64,000 nucleotides of DNA from NCBI GenBank assembly GCA_012295275.1, contig CM022673.1:9702788-9766787 (forward strand), given 5' to 3'. The notes under the pieces were generated by a model. That model made no database searches. It worked only from the letters and a program-made list of their open reading frames with translations, and had not been told where the DNA came from. This document shows, one piece after another, positions 28,423 to 41,907 of the stretch. The position numbers and the translations under genes are program-made. How positions within the stretch are numbered: position 1 is the first letter of the stretch; every line of letters begins with the position of its first letter. The DNA is from Chrysomallon squamiferum. Its lineage: Eukaryota; Mollusca; Gastropoda; Neomphalida; Peltospiridae.

Positions 28423-28614
28423 TAATAATAAATATATAAATAAATAAATATTTAGTTTATACTTCACTATAAATATTTCTTTAATTATAGCAGTAACAAG
28501 TTTTTTCAGCTTTACCTCATCATTATCAACATCTCCCAGAATCAAAGCTTGATTCATTATATTACCAGAAAATTCGACCTCTATGTGGTCTACAAGTGCC
28601 ACAGTTTTCCACAT
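22503..28614 (-). CDS. ITFG2: ITFG2, KICSTOR complex subunit
   Basis: Minus-strand exons in order: 28614-28516, 28021-27926, 27635-27594, 27291-27220, 26911-26821, 26451-26312, 25900-25773, 25444-25269, 24625-24537, 24190-24073, 23444-23268, 22570-22503. The sum is 1296 nt, 431 aa (human 447). Diagnostic matches to vertebrate ITFG2 are an FG-GAP-like LGDVDNDE near residue 27, AEGWCYIFD, EMVVGYSDRVVRIFRW, YYALATLDG, ILWSLQVDHQLFSMHKMDVT, GNGKEEVVCCSWDGQIYIV and a short LHQLY tail. The family is a beta-propeller protein that joins KPTN, KICS2 and SZT2 to hold GATOR1 on lysosomes and restrain mTORC1 when nutrients are low. The intron after 27220 uses a GC donor. The exon 25269-25444 boundary uses an acceptor slightly upstream of the most obvious AG, because only that one keeps frame with the GTATGT donor before it. 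Confidence 0.93.
27211..27219 (-). promoter_or_regulatory. Non-canonical GC splice donor in ITFG2
   Basis: On the minus strand the exon ends GAG and continues GCAAGT, the strong consensus of GC-AG introns. Using the nearby GT (four bases further) would shift the frame and reach a stop at once. The following exon (26911-26821) continues the ITFG2 reading frame only with the GC donor. Confidence 0.75.
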
Positions 28615-29122
28615 TATGTTTTAATGAGTGATAACAAAAATATCATAGCCACACTGACACTGGTATAAAGTTTACATTCTCATCTTTAGCAAAGAGCGAA
28701 TAACTACAGGCTTATATAATATTTTGATTAAAAACTCCATACCGTCATATATGAAATAAAACTAATTTTACTTCAGTACAAGTACACAAGAATAAATGAT
28801 GATGCCGGCTGAATTTAGCATTTATATTTTCAATTTCTTGAAATAAGGTGATAACAATTATTAATCATTGTAAATAAGTTGAAAATATTTATGTAAAATG
28901 CAAATGTATGCCATATAAGGGTTTGGCCTTTTAGATCATGACTGAGTTATTCCCCTTCCATATTCTTCTCTAAGAAAAAACAACAAAAATGTTGAAATAG
29001 GAAAATGCAAAAAGTGACAACGTGACAATAATGTTTAAATAGATTTAATATAAACAGATTTACTTTTGCCATTTATATTTTTATTAAAGACTAAAGGAGA
29101 ATATTTTAAAAAGATTTTCAAA
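28615..29122. promoter_or_regulatory. Head-to-head intergenic region, likely bidirectional promoter
   Basis: Only 508 bases separate the ITFG2 start codon (-) from the GOT1 start codon (+). Both genes are broadly expressed housekeeping types. No TATA box or CpG island is obvious and I did not identify specific sites. A shared bidirectional promoter is inferred from the spacing and orientation. Confidence 0.5.
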
Positions 29123-29886
29123 ATGATGCAAATTTCTGATTTTCAGAGTGAGTATATTTATAATGGAATTAATTAAATGTTCCATTTTTCAAATTTCGGT
29201 CTGCTTGACGTGGCTTTATCACACCTCAGTATATTAATGACTTACGTAAATACTAAGTATTATATTATTTTTGGGTATAAAATGATTGTATTTTTCTTTT
29301 CTATATTCTGTTTTATACAGTAGTCGAGGAAACAATAGAAAAACTCGCCCAGTTTTAATTTTTCCACCCTTAATTTCCATAAGGACTAACTTCACTAAGG
29401 CACATAATTCGATTACTCATTTACTAAAACGTCAGTTATGAATAGATAATCATAATAAAATAAATAAAGTTAAAATTACAGACATAACGAATTATATATC
29501 TTTTTTATTTATTAAATACTTGACTGCTAAATGATAATATTATTAATAATTAAATAAAACAAAGGAACATTTCTAGTCATTAGAAATAATCAAGTGGATA
29601 TAATATAATTATACAGAGAAATGAGCATCAGTGGTGCTTTGACAATCCAGATATACTCATACTGGTAATGCATAATCAAAACATTCCCCTAAACAAAATA
29701 ACCAGTAAATTAACCAGTTTTACAAATTATGTTATAATAATTTGTGTTACATGTTAGTGTATCCACAGTATGGAACAATTACCAAGAATGAAAGATGTTT
29801 ATAATTACTTTACCTTCATTCAGTGCAAGCATATACTTTCTAATTAATTTACCTTGTATAGTAAAACTGATATTTAAATGAACTGT

Positions 29887-29935
<49 letters not shown>

Positions 29936-32009
29936 CAATAAATAATAAAAACTAATTAAAAGGAAATAAATATTTTTTATTTTTATTATTTTTTAAAATT
30001 ATCATTAACTGGAAATGTTCAGTAAAATTTGTTTTAGATAAAAAAAAAAAAGTTTGTTTCTTTAATATGTACCATTGTATACATGTATATATTTTTCTTT
30101 CAGAAATTGGTGTTGGCTTGGCAGGTTTTGGAATAGCATTCCTATTTCTTGGAATTTTGTTTTTCTTTGACAAGGGTTTACTTGCTATTGGAAATGTAAG
30201 AAGAAATTTGTTTCAGATGTATAATAATTATTGTAACACTCACAATGTTGCACATTACCTCTCTCTGACTCCTCTCTCCATTCTCTTTCTGTCACTCCTC
30301 AAACCCACTGTCTCTTTTTCCTATCAAAACAATATTTTTGAAATTTGAAACAGAACATAAAAATACAAGAAAAATAATTACAGATACATATTGTTTTTAA
30401 CGTATTTTGGTGAAGCATTAATCAACATATTTTCATCATTATAAAATTTTTTTTTTTTTTTTCAACTGTAAAAAAATTTAATGATGATTCAACTTTAATT
30501 AATTTATTCAGTCATTCATTTATTTACTGTCTAAACATTTTTTTTTTTTTCCTTCAGATACTCTTTGTTTCTGGGTTTAGCCTTTGTTATAGGACTAGAA
30601 AGGACATTCAGGTTTTTCTTTCAAAAGCACAAAGTAAAAGCTACAGGTTTCTTCATGGGAGGTATAATGGTTGTCCTTATTGGTTGGCCTGTTATAGGCA
30701 TGTGTCTTGAAATGTATGGATTCTTTCTGTTATTCAGGTGAGCTAAGATTTCAAGACAAATTAATTTCTCTCCGTTTTATTGTGTTCATTTACAGAGAGC
30801 ATAAATAGATTATATGTTTTAAAACTGACATAAAAGCATAACAATCTATTGTTACTTACATACATGATACACATTAAATTTTGTTGTTATTCCAATATTA
30901 TTTATATTATTTTTAGAATTACTTGTGTACTGACAATATAGGCTTTTCTATGAAATATAATAATGATTTTTGTTCCTTTTTTAAGCTTTTAAAACTAAAA
31001 ATTAAAACTCTTTATATTTCCAATTTGATAACTTTTCATTAGAATTTGTTTATGTAAAAAACAAATGGTTGTCTTTGTAAACTTGTGAATTAATCTTTGA
31101 GACTTGTAAGGTAAAATTTTGTCTTTGGTTTTGTTTTCAAGTGGATTTTTCCCGGTTGCAGTAAATTTCTTGAGAAGAGTACCAGTTATAGGCACCATAC
31201 TGAATCTGCCAGGAATTAGATCTGTAAGTATATTATATTTACCCTGAAAGATTTGGTGGAATTAAAATTATACTTTCTTTTATTGCCATAAGAATATAAT
31301 TTTGGCTGCTGGTACTTGCTTTTAATTTCATATTTAATATCATTATTTGAACTGACAAACATTGCACCTGTCAATTATTATCATGCTTTGTTAGTATTTT
31401 ATGATATTTTGTTAGTCATAATGAACAGTCAGCAGTGACAGATAAACTTTGAGAATGATGCAGAGTATATTAAATTAATAAGACCATTATCTTCATGTAA
31501 CTATAAAAAATATTAGGGTCCTCTTTGGTGAGTGAAAGGCACATTTTCCTTTTCTGTCAAATTTCTGTGGTGATATATCAAAAAAAGTGACTCTATTATT
31601 ACCACTAGCAGTATCTTCAAATTTTAAATAGTCCAGTGATCAGTTTGTGGTAATAAAATTTATATGATAAATCAAATTTGTGCAGTAAATAATAGAAGAG
31701 TTTCTGCTATAACTGAAAAGAAAAACTCCATGTCAGTGAATGTTATACAATTTTAAAAAGTGATACCAAATTGTTAAACCTTTTTGTCTGAGTATGTTTT
31801 ATATATTTAATGCATTTGTGATCTAGGAGTGTTTTTAAAAAAGTCTGTTGCATTTAATTTACTAAATTATTATTATCATCATCATCACATATGAATATAT
31901 TATTATTAGTTTTTTAAATTATTATTATTAGTTTTTAAAATTATTATTAGTTTTATTTTTTATTTTTTAGGTGGCTGACAAAGTTGGAGAATCCAATTCA
32001 ATGGTATAA
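29123..32009 (+). CDS. GOLT1B: Vesicle transport protein GOT1 (Golgi transport 1), frameshifted in this sequence
   Basis: Exons: 29123-29147, 30104-30195, 30558-30737, 31142-31223, 31971-32009, all GT-AG. The protein is a small four-helix membrane protein of ER-Golgi vesicles. KIGVGLAGFG, FFFDKGLLAIGN, LAFVIGLERTFRFFFQKHK, VVLIGWPVIGM, RRVPVIGTILNLPGIRS and the C-terminal VADKVGESNSMV are near-identical to animal GOT1B. Exon 3 starts in frame as ILFVSG but the conserved LAFVIG continues in the next frame, so there is one extra base within about 30573-30578 (GGGTTT). Removing it would give exactly 138 codons before the stop, the usual family length. Everything else is intact and under evident constraint, so a sequencing or assembly error or a polymorphism is more likely than a pseudogene. 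The ORF as written stops early. Confidence 0.9.
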
Positions 32010-34881
32010 CAGACATTTTTCTTGTGTATATAAAAATAAAACCATAATTAATTATGCTCATTAATGTTTAGTTTAAGAACAAAATTATTGACAGCATTGT
32101 ATGGAACAGGCAGGTTCAGCATCTTTGTTTAAATTCCATCCGTCCTAGTTTTATTTTCATGATTTTGTTAATTTCTCTAACTGGAAACTTAGAAAAAGAT
32201 GTCAATATATGACCATATAAAGATGGTTGCTGAACATTTGGTGATAAATTATAATTATTACCAAATCAAATTTATTTTTCTTTCTTTTTTACTTTTCAAA
32301 AGAAAAATCTTTATTTTATTTTGTTTTAAAATATTAATAATTTTATTTTCCCATTTCATTTAATAATTTTTAGATCAAAATTATTTATGGTTTCTTCTTC
32401 TTTTTTTTTTTTTTGTGTGTTGCATTAAGCATTCATTCATTCTGTTGTCTTCTGGGACACATCACTGTCTTCCCACCTTCCCATATATTTTTTCCCCACT
32501 ACTTCTAAATGTACCTGTCTGTTAATGGCTGATCAGAAAGCATTATATATTGATGCAGTATCTAACAAATGGTGCTGTTTTGAAAATATTTTGAAAATCA
32601 CCTAAAAATATTTTCATCATATAAACTTCAGCAATTAAGAAAGAAAAAAAGAAAAAAACATGAAAAGAATAGTGACAATACACTTTCAAGGCAGTTTTAC
32701 TATTAAGATGTTTCCACTTTGGAATATGAAACTAAAAGATTACAGTGCTGTGGATTTTAAAATTATTTCTAACATTTACATGACATTGCAGAGCTTAAAC
32801 AGTATGTCATTTTCTTTTAACTGCTGCAATTTGTCAGCACAAATGGCAAAAAAGTTTGAATCTATGCAAATGAAAATGCATATTTAATTTCAGTTTCACT
32901 TGAATGAACTTTCCTTTTTCCAGTTTATTAATCTGGATGTGCCATTTGATTTATGCCTGCTTCAGTGCTAGTAATTTCTATAAACTAATGTTTTATTTTC
33001 TGTTTTATTAGTAAGTCTTATAAAAACCACTGACAGTCCATAAACTTTCATCTTCTTGATTCATATCAATAGTCAGACATCTAAGAAAATCATTTATACT
33101 TTGTTTTGTATCAATTATTATTATTTCTATAAAGTCTCTGACACCATATTTTTAACTTAAATGGACATCAGAACACAATTGCTAGTTAGATTGTTCAGGT
33201 TGTGGTCAAAAGTAATTGATTGTTCTGTTTATGCAGATTAAACTTGGTAACAAAAAGATTATAATTGTTTCAGCTGTGAGAATTTGGAAAAAAAACATAT
33301 TTTTGAGATCATAATATCAAACTGTAAATGTTTTGTTTTATTTGCAGGTCTGCAAATGACAATGTTGACATGCATGATTTAAATGTCTTAGAAAAATGTT
33401 ATGTTCAGTGTAAACTGGCCTTTTATCATTGATTTTGTTTTTAACTGTTAAAATTTTAGATTAAAATACATTAAAGTTTATGTTAAATGTTTTAGTTATT
33501 TCCAAAAAATTTGAATGTAATTCTTGTATCTTTAAATCATGGTGTTCTAACATAATTGTTCTATTCTCTTACAGTTATAATACATGTATATATATACATA
33601 TATATTTGTCTATTTTAATAAAAAATAATTTTTTTTAGCTAAAATATGTTTTTTAAATTGTTCAACAAAAGCCAATGTTTTAAATTTCTAAGATTTATAA
33701 CAAGCACAAAATTTGATAAATTACAGGTTTGACTAAAACTGTAGTTTTCTGAATAATAATAATAATAATTTTTTTTTTTTTTAAAAGATGAAAAAAACCC
33801 ATGAAAATATAATTGAAAAGACCAACCAAAAGAGATCTCAAAAATATACCTGCATATATCATGTATTTGAATATTTGACATTGATCAGAAATAATACATC
33901 TTTAAACTAGCATGTGTTCTCACTGTAGTTTGGATATCATTGCACATCTTAACTTGGAATGGACTGTATGTTTATGTGTGATTGTGTGTGTGTGTGTGTG
34001 TCAGTGCTTTTTGCTTGAAACTTTATCCATAAATATTCCTTCACCCATGTTTAATTTGATCATTTTCATCTAAGTCTCTCAGTTTCATCCATCCTCAGAT
34101 GAACCACTCACCAGTTTAAGAAGCACTGATATATGTAAACTGATTAATATTATTAATAATATTTATGAATTTTGATGTGATGCCAAAATAAGTCTTTATT
34201 ATGATATTGTATTTTCTTAGATTAAATGTAATATTAAAGGCAATTTTTGCATGGTATTGTAATATACTGTATATAAAATAAAAAATTAAAAATATGTAAA
34301 AAAATTCAAAAATGAATGATGTTAGTGTCTTAAAAATAAACAAGGTAACTGTTATGTTTTGAAAATTATTGTTTGTTGTTTTTGTTTATCAGTTTTACTA
34401 ATTGTTTTGAGAACAGGTTTAAAATTATTGTCAATATATCTTAAAAAATGGTGGTGTGTATGTTTCAGTATGTATATGAATGTTCACATGTTGAAGCATT
34501 TTCTTCAACTTTCATAAACTTCAATCACATTCAAATTTATTTATTTGTTCCTTTTTATATATAGACTGTACAGTTATCAACACAGTATTCTCGTGGTTTT
34601 TTTGTCACAGTTAAATTACTTTGTTAATTTTTTTTTCATCTTTTTCAATATTTGTTTCTGTACATTCAATACCTGTGTATATTTATTTTTATTTTTGTAT
34701 GCAAATACAATATCTGTATTTATTCTTGTTTTGTGTTGTTTTATATTTTGATTTGCTTTTTACAGGATAAAGTTTAAGATGTAAGTATTTTGGCTCATGT
34801 GGTGTTGGGGGATTTTGTTTTGCTGGTAATAGGTTGTTTGGTAATTTTATTTCAAGAAAATATTTTTATTTGCTGTGTTTA

Positions 34882-35006
<125 letters not shown>

Positions 35007-36434
35007 TATATATATATATTTTAATAGTGACAGTGTGTGCATGTATCTATCTTTCTATATACATATATACTGACATTTTTTTCAGAATTTTGAACAGTAA
35101 CCATCAACAGAATAATAATGAGGACATGATCAAAAGCTGTCCCCAGAAATTAGAACATTTTCTGATTTCTTGAAACCTGTTACATAGATTATTTTGAGAA
35201 TGTTTTCATCAAGATAAAATCTCTTGAAAACATTTAATAAACATTTTGTTACATATTTCTCTTCACCTTTCATAACTCAGATTTATATCTGAAAGAGTTG
35301 TATTTATATTCAAGTTTTGTATATCTGATTGCATCTATGTTGGCTTTTTCTCTCATTTTTATAGACACAGTCATATACACATACGCATACAGAGATACAC
35401 ATAAATATATATGCAAAAACTATTACATATGTAACATAAACATAACTCAATATAATCAATCAATTAAGAAAACAATAACAGTGTTATCAAATAAATTATT
35501 TTGTAAAACTAATCCAGTTTATATTACCTCTTTAGATGGTAAACAAAAACAGTTTCTTCAGAAGTTGTCAAAATTTATTTTTCAGGAATTATTCAAACTC
35601 TTAAATTATTATTTTTGATTTTGTTTTCTTAATATAATTTTATATAATGACATAATAATTAAAATATCAGTTTACTTTTTAATGTTGACATTCTAAAAGT
35701 TTGGTAGTTAAGGGGTTAATATAACATTTATTATCCAGGAAAGTGTTTTGTAATTTACATCAGTAATATACTGAACCCATTAAGTAGACCTTGTGTTGTC
35801 TTGTACATCATTTTTATGTTGGACAATGCAAAAAATATTTCTCATACATTAATGTTAAATAGATTAAAACTACTATTGCAAAACATTTGCCATATATTTT
35901 TAAAAAGATTTTTTTTTTTTTTCTGAAACTACAGATATATCATTAATGTAAAATATACAATGCAAAATGCTTGTCTTATGTGGTGCTAATTTTAAATATA
36001 TAATGCAAAATATGTCGTACTCAAATTTTAAAGAGACAATTTCGAAAAAAAAAAAAAAAAAAAAACATTAATGCTAATAAAGACTATAGAATATTTGACG
36101 TGTGTATCATGACTTTTTTGTCTGTTGCCACCGATTATTCTCTCTCGTACAATGACAGACTATTTTATTTATTTAAATGTATAAAAAATACTCAAAAAGG
36201 TCAACTCTAGTTTTATAACACGTGCACTGATATATGTTATCAACACTAACACTTAATAGTTTGTTTTTATAATAAATACTGCATATTAAAATAATAATAA
36301 TAATAATAATTAAACGATGTGTTGCGATACAAATCAGAAATTCACGCCTTCACGGTAATCCGAAAAGTAGGTAATCAAAAGACGATGACATAAAAACGAA
36401 AAAAGATTAAATATTTGGAAGATGTATTTATTCA

Positions 36435-36569
36435 ATGCTTACAACAGACTGTTTTGGAATCCATCGTCTCGGAAAAATTTATAGACATTTCAACGAGGGT
36501 TCATTGGGCTGGATTTCCTTTTTCGATTTACAGTGTAACTCTTTAGCGGATGCGATGCGTTATAGGAAG
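36435..36569 (+). other. Possible orphan first exon
   Basis: An open frame of 45 codons starts with ATG at 36435 and ends at a perfect AGGAAG|GTAAGT donor (intron from 36570). The block is visibly less AT-rich than its surroundings. Its end reads NSLADAMRYRK, which shares SLADAM with the methyltransferase-like protein encoded at 41908-43314. It might be a 5' exon of a gene I cannot complete or a relic of a paralogue. No matching downstream exon was found. Confidence 0.25.
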
Positions 36570-36639
36570 GTAAGTTGTATTTATTTTGGTGGTGATTGCA
36601 TTTATTTAAATTCGAACATGTTACAGTTTAAATAATAAT

Positions 36640-36681
<42 letters not shown>

Positions 36682-36890
36682 CTGAAAAAAGTAATAATAA
36701 TAAAAAAGTAAAAGCAAAAAAAAAAAAAAAAAATAAAATAAATAAAAAAAAAATAAAATAAAATAAAAAATAAATAAAAATAATAAAATAATAAAAAATA
36801 AAATAAAATAAAATAAAATAATAAAACAATTTTTGAATAAAACCTTGTATATCTTACTAGAGAAGGTTAAAGAAAACAAATAAATGAGCC

Positions 36891-36933
<43 letters not shown>

Positions 36934-38119
36934 ACGAAAATAAATAGACTGACGAATCACGTCAATGATGTTAAATTTTCTTTTATCTATTTTATTATAA
37001 ACTTAAAAGAAAAACAACCAAATCCTGAAAATAAACTTACTAAAAGCTTCTTAAAGCGTAACCAGTTGCCAAGTATCTTGAATAACGAAAAAACTAGTGC
37101 TTGATAACAAACTACTAAATTCAATCGAGAATCCGAGAATTTTGGATGTAAATAATGTTTTTAACACACAAGAATATATATATATATATATTTTTTTTTT
37201 TGTGATGTACGTGACAGACCATTGAAAGCGCGAGTAGACGGGTTATGGTAGTGATGAGATACTGTTACAGCATGAGTCTGAAATGTCATATAGCAGAAGA
37301 TCAACGCATCTCAGCACACCCCTTGTCCTAATTTCCGTTCCAACCAGTGCGTGATTATATGCTTCACTATCTATTTGGGAGGTTCTATAAAAGAGCTTTC
37401 GATTCTGAACGACTGATTAAACATGTTTTGTGAAATATTAAATAAAATGTTAAATAAGATTCTGTGATCACTACTCAGTGTTAGCTCACACCATAAAAAT
37501 AACTCAGTAAACAGATCTAATTCTTCAATAAATGGACACATACACAGGCTGTTTAGCTGTGTGCCCATATCAGACACGCCTGGATGTTCAGCACATATCT
37601 ACTGATTAGCTTAACTGTCTGACTGATCATTCATATATTACATGCAAACACATATATACATAAGCATCCATACAAAATATAACCACCCATTCATTCATCC
37701 ATCCTTCGATAGATATTCAAATGCAAATACAAAATACACAAATATACATATACATATATAAAGATACATGCAAAAGGTACACATATACATAAATATATAT
37801 ACAAACACAGACAGATCGATCGACAGATATATAGATACATACATACATACTTACATATATACATATATAAATAGATACATACGCACAGAGACATACACTT
37901 ACAGATAACATACGTCATAGGCATACATTAGAAGCGATGAAGGATCCCTTGCTGGTTATCTAATCAATTATATATATATAAAATAAGGAGTACTAAATTC
38001 TATCCTATTAATATAGTATTATCTGTGTGATCCCTAATAAATATATGACGCCATATAACCTAATTATAAATATAACGAATACGTCACTTAGCTCAGGATT
38101 CAGAGAACTTTACGCAGAA

Positions 38120-38160
<41 letters not shown>

Positions 38161-39314
38161 GTTAACGTCGAGCGACTCTGTGCAGTCCGCTGTATGATTC
38201 TGACTGTTTCTCGTTAATCCGTAACAATTTGGATTCGGTGCGGTTGTGTGCTGAAGCTTGCATGCGACTTCCATTTTGTCATGTTAGACATACAAAAAAG
38301 CAGGGGATTACGCCATTGTTTTAACAACACTGTGCTTTTCTTTTGTAATTTGTTTCTATAAAGACATATTTAGTCAGCGATGTTCAACAAAGAACTTGTT
38401 TGTAAAGAGGAGTGAGTCCATACTTTAAGAGAGAAAAAAAGAAGAAAGGGGGGTTTAGTTTTAATTTTAAGGCTATAATTTTGACGATTATAAATAAAGT
38501 TTAGTTTTATAAATATATTTTAAAAATATATAAAATTATGTTATGAGCTAAACAAAGTTGTGGCTAAGGCCTCATAATTTGCAGAGACCTCAATCAAAAG
38601 AGAATAAAAAAAAATTCATTCACTGTACAAACTTTCGCAAGAAAAACAACTTTATAAAAATTAGCTCTATATAGCTTTGCCTTTACAAAAATTAAATAAT
38701 TATAATAATAATAATAATCCACATAACAACAGTCAAAAGAAGAAGAAAAAGACGAAGAAAAAAGAAAAAGATAAAATAAATAACAAAAACTCACCACCAT
38801 TACCACCACTACTACTTTTAATAATAATAACAATAATAAAACAACAACACAACAACAACAACAGTAACAACAACAACAGCAGCAATAACAACAAAATAAT
38901 AACAATAATTAAAAAAGAAGAGGGGTTGCCAAACATAACCCTATCCCTTGATCCGCTCCTTATTATTTTCTCCCTGCCTTCCTCTCGGATTGTGTCTCTG
39001 TGGGGTTTATGTTCGTAACATTTACGCTATTATATTCTTTTTATTTAAGTTATTTCGTTTGTTTACTCTGTTTACAGTAATTTCCAGATGAGGGATAGAT
39101 GGCATTACACGATAAAAATATTTACAAATTCTATTGGAGACTGGCAAAAATGATTTTAAAAAGGAAATTTCGAACTTAAAATTTTTACCAAAGCGTTACT
39201 AGAAATATATTTTGACTCTGCTGGATAAAACATTTAATTATTATTATTATTATTATTTTAAAAGAGAGAGAAAAAAAAAAAGAAAAAAACATCGGTAAGT
39301 TATTATTATTATTA

Positions 39315-39376
<62 letters not shown>

Positions 39377-39861
39377 TCGTTGTTATTGTAAAAGATTGTA
39401 ATATGTTAATGAATTAATGTTTATCACTAATATAATGTTAATATAATATAATGCAATGTTTAATACTAATAAATATGCTCTGCTTCTGTTGTTTCAAGAT
39501 ATGTAAAAATTATTAGCATTCACTCTAGATTGTGAATTTTGAACAATTTAACAGTGGAATTTACAATTTACAATGACGTACAGCGAACCGGCCTATACTA
39601 AATTTTTGGCAAGATAAATCGATGTAAGCCCTAACCTGACAAGCGTAACAAAATGGGTCAACAGGAAGACAGAATACCAGTCTAATTTTCAAAATGCGCA
39701 GACCAGAGAAAATAGCATGTTATATAATCTTTTATTTCCTCGAACGTTTTCTTCCAATACATAAATAAATAAATACAAATTAATTACAAAGATCGATGCT
39801 ATTGTTATTATAATTTACTACTATCTACTACTACTGTTATTATAATTTACTACTACTACCA

Positions 39862-39894
<33 letters not shown>

Positions 39895-39918
39895 TTATTA
39901 TTATTATTACTACTACTA

Positions 39919-40412
39919 TAGCTGACCATCAGTAATCCGGCACAAATTATGGCTAAAGTGATTTCAAATTTCTTGGGTTACCACACGAACCCGTCGGTAA
40001 ACTTTAAAGGCCATTATCGATACATGAATACTGTTGGCGTCACTAGTAAACATAAGTAAACCATTCCAATTTCTCCATTTATTGTTATAACCTCACTTTT
40101 AACTCTAAACATGATTTCAGTGAAAAAGTAAAAGTGCTTCTCATTGTGAGGAGTGCAAACATCGTACAATGGCCGTGAAAGTTAAGTTTGAACCTGTAAA
40201 AAAAAAAAAAAAAAATAAAAAAAAAAATAAAGAAATAAAGAAATAAAAATAACAATTCTCCATTGCGTTATTTAGTGGTATTTCACAGGTAGGATATGAA
40301 GGTGAGTTGTTGAATTAAGTGTTTTCGAACCTAACGATTCAGTTATCTCGCAAAATCGCTAATCCGGCACACCACAGATTCCAATGATGCCGGATTAGTG
40401 ATGGTCGATCTG
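39919..40412. mobile_element. 494-bp MITE, pogo/Tc1-mariner type
   Basis: The left end (after TA at 39917-39918) reads TAGCTGACCATCAGTAATCCGGCA. The right end (before TA at 40413-40414) has the complement of CAGATCGACCATCACTAATCCGGCA. These form about 24-base terminal inverted repeats with one indel and few mismatches, flanked by a TA duplication. There is no coding capacity. The element sits inside a TAC/TTA triplet repeat that continues on both sides (39820-39917 and 40413-40450), so it seems to have inserted into the microsatellite. Confidence 0.75.
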
Positions 40413-41907
40413 TACTACTGCTATCACTACTACTACTACTACTACTACTACTTCTTTCTGTTATAATTATTATTATTCTTAGTTATTACTTCACTTGGTC
40501 TTATTCTTGTTATTATCACTGCTGTTGTTCTTATTAACATTGTTGCCGTCATTATTATCAGTTCATTATCATATTGACACATTTTCAATCCTTAGAAGTA
40601 TTTTAAATAAGGATAACTCGATTCGAAATGTTTATACTTAACTACGCATAATAATATTTTTATATCATAATTTTTATGAATGCAAAACTACGCATAGTAA
40701 TGCATTTTTGTAGTTATTATTAGTTTTTTTTCTTTTGTTTGGGTTCTTTTTTTTATTATTATTATTTAAAAAAAGAAACAGTGAGAGAAAAAAAAAAATT
40801 AGTATTGTAAGTGACCTTAGTAATTAAAATGTTACCAAAAGCGCGAGGTATGACGTCACTAATAAATATATCGCAAATTTGGAAGCAGGTTACGGTAAAA
40901 CAGAGAGTTTTGTAAAACTAAAATTCGATTGTCAGATTGTTTAAGCTGTATTCGGTTTGTCAGATTTCATATATAATTATTTGTTTTAATATTTATATTT
41001 CGCAGTTTTTGTTTTATCTTTTTTTCTTTCGGAATGGTATTATTTTTCCTACTTCTGCGTGCACGAGCTATTAAGATAGCCATTTTTCTTTTTTCTTCTG
41101 CATTTAGGTCATCTAGCATTTCGACAGTATTGCCTTTTAGATAACGCCATTTTTTGAAAAAGGTTAAATTGTTAAATATTTTTATTCAAATGAAAAGACC
41201 AGAGGTTTTACATTCACATAAAATTTGAAATGTGTATACATTGCTAACCTGTGAAAAAGATTATACACATTCTAATGAGCTGGTAATCACGAGTTTCTGC
41301 CATACATTACGTAACACTGCCGTAACTGTGACCGTAACCATGGTTAAAAACCTTAGAAAATTTGTTACGAAAAATTAAGATAACTGAACAAAAACTAAAT
41401 AAATAAATAAATAAATACTAGAAATAAAGTTAATTCCTGATAAGGACGCCCCTTTTTATTTAAAATATCCCAAATATTATTACTGGTATACTGATTTTTC
41501 CGTGACGTTGAAGAAAACGTAAAAACAGTACCTTTCTACATCTTGGCAGAAAAGGTTTTTATAAACATTTTGCTACCATTTGTGGTTAAATACTTGGAAA
41601 TAAAATAAAATAAAATAAAAAGAAGAAGAAGAAGAGACAAAAGTAATACAATTTAACTTTTATAAGTTCATTATGTGTTATAAAATCATCAGCTTTTCAA
41701 ACCATTGTCCATGTCGACAGCGTTAATTAATTCTACGCCTCTTTAGTTCTTTTTAACTCCAAAAATATCAATGCCTTTTTACCAACGAATATATCGGGTT
41801 AAGGCTCAACTGAATATATCTTAGGTAATTAAACAACTGGTTTTTTTTTTTTTTTTTTTTTATAGGCTGGGTATGAAATTTCCTGTCTATGGGGCAGTGC
41901 GTATAAA
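40413..41907. other. Upstream region of the methyltransferase-like gene
   Basis: The region is AT-rich, with triplet repeats at 40413-40450, and T-rich tracts. A full palindromic CRE (TGACGTCA) is at 40851-40858 about 1 kb before the gene. No coding exon was seen. Confidence 0.45.
40851..40858. promoter_or_regulatory. Palindromic CRE site
   Basis: TGACGTCA is the full CREB/ATF site, expected about once per 65 kb at random and less often in AT-rich DNA. It is 1.05 kb upstream of the start at 41908, so its target is uncertain. Confidence 0.3.

Noticed and set aside
30574-30580. Alternative acceptor GGGTTTAG in GOT1 exon 3 to explain the frame change
   Set aside because: It would drop the conserved ILFVSG segment and still not restore frame from the upstream phase-0 exon.
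36628-36960. Phe/Ile/Tyr-rich minus-strand ORF
   Set aside because: It is translation of TAA and AAAT repeats and A tracts.
37691-37924. Tyr/Cys/Ile-rich minus-strand ORFs
   Set aside because: They come from TACA-type low-complexity sequence and have no conserved features.
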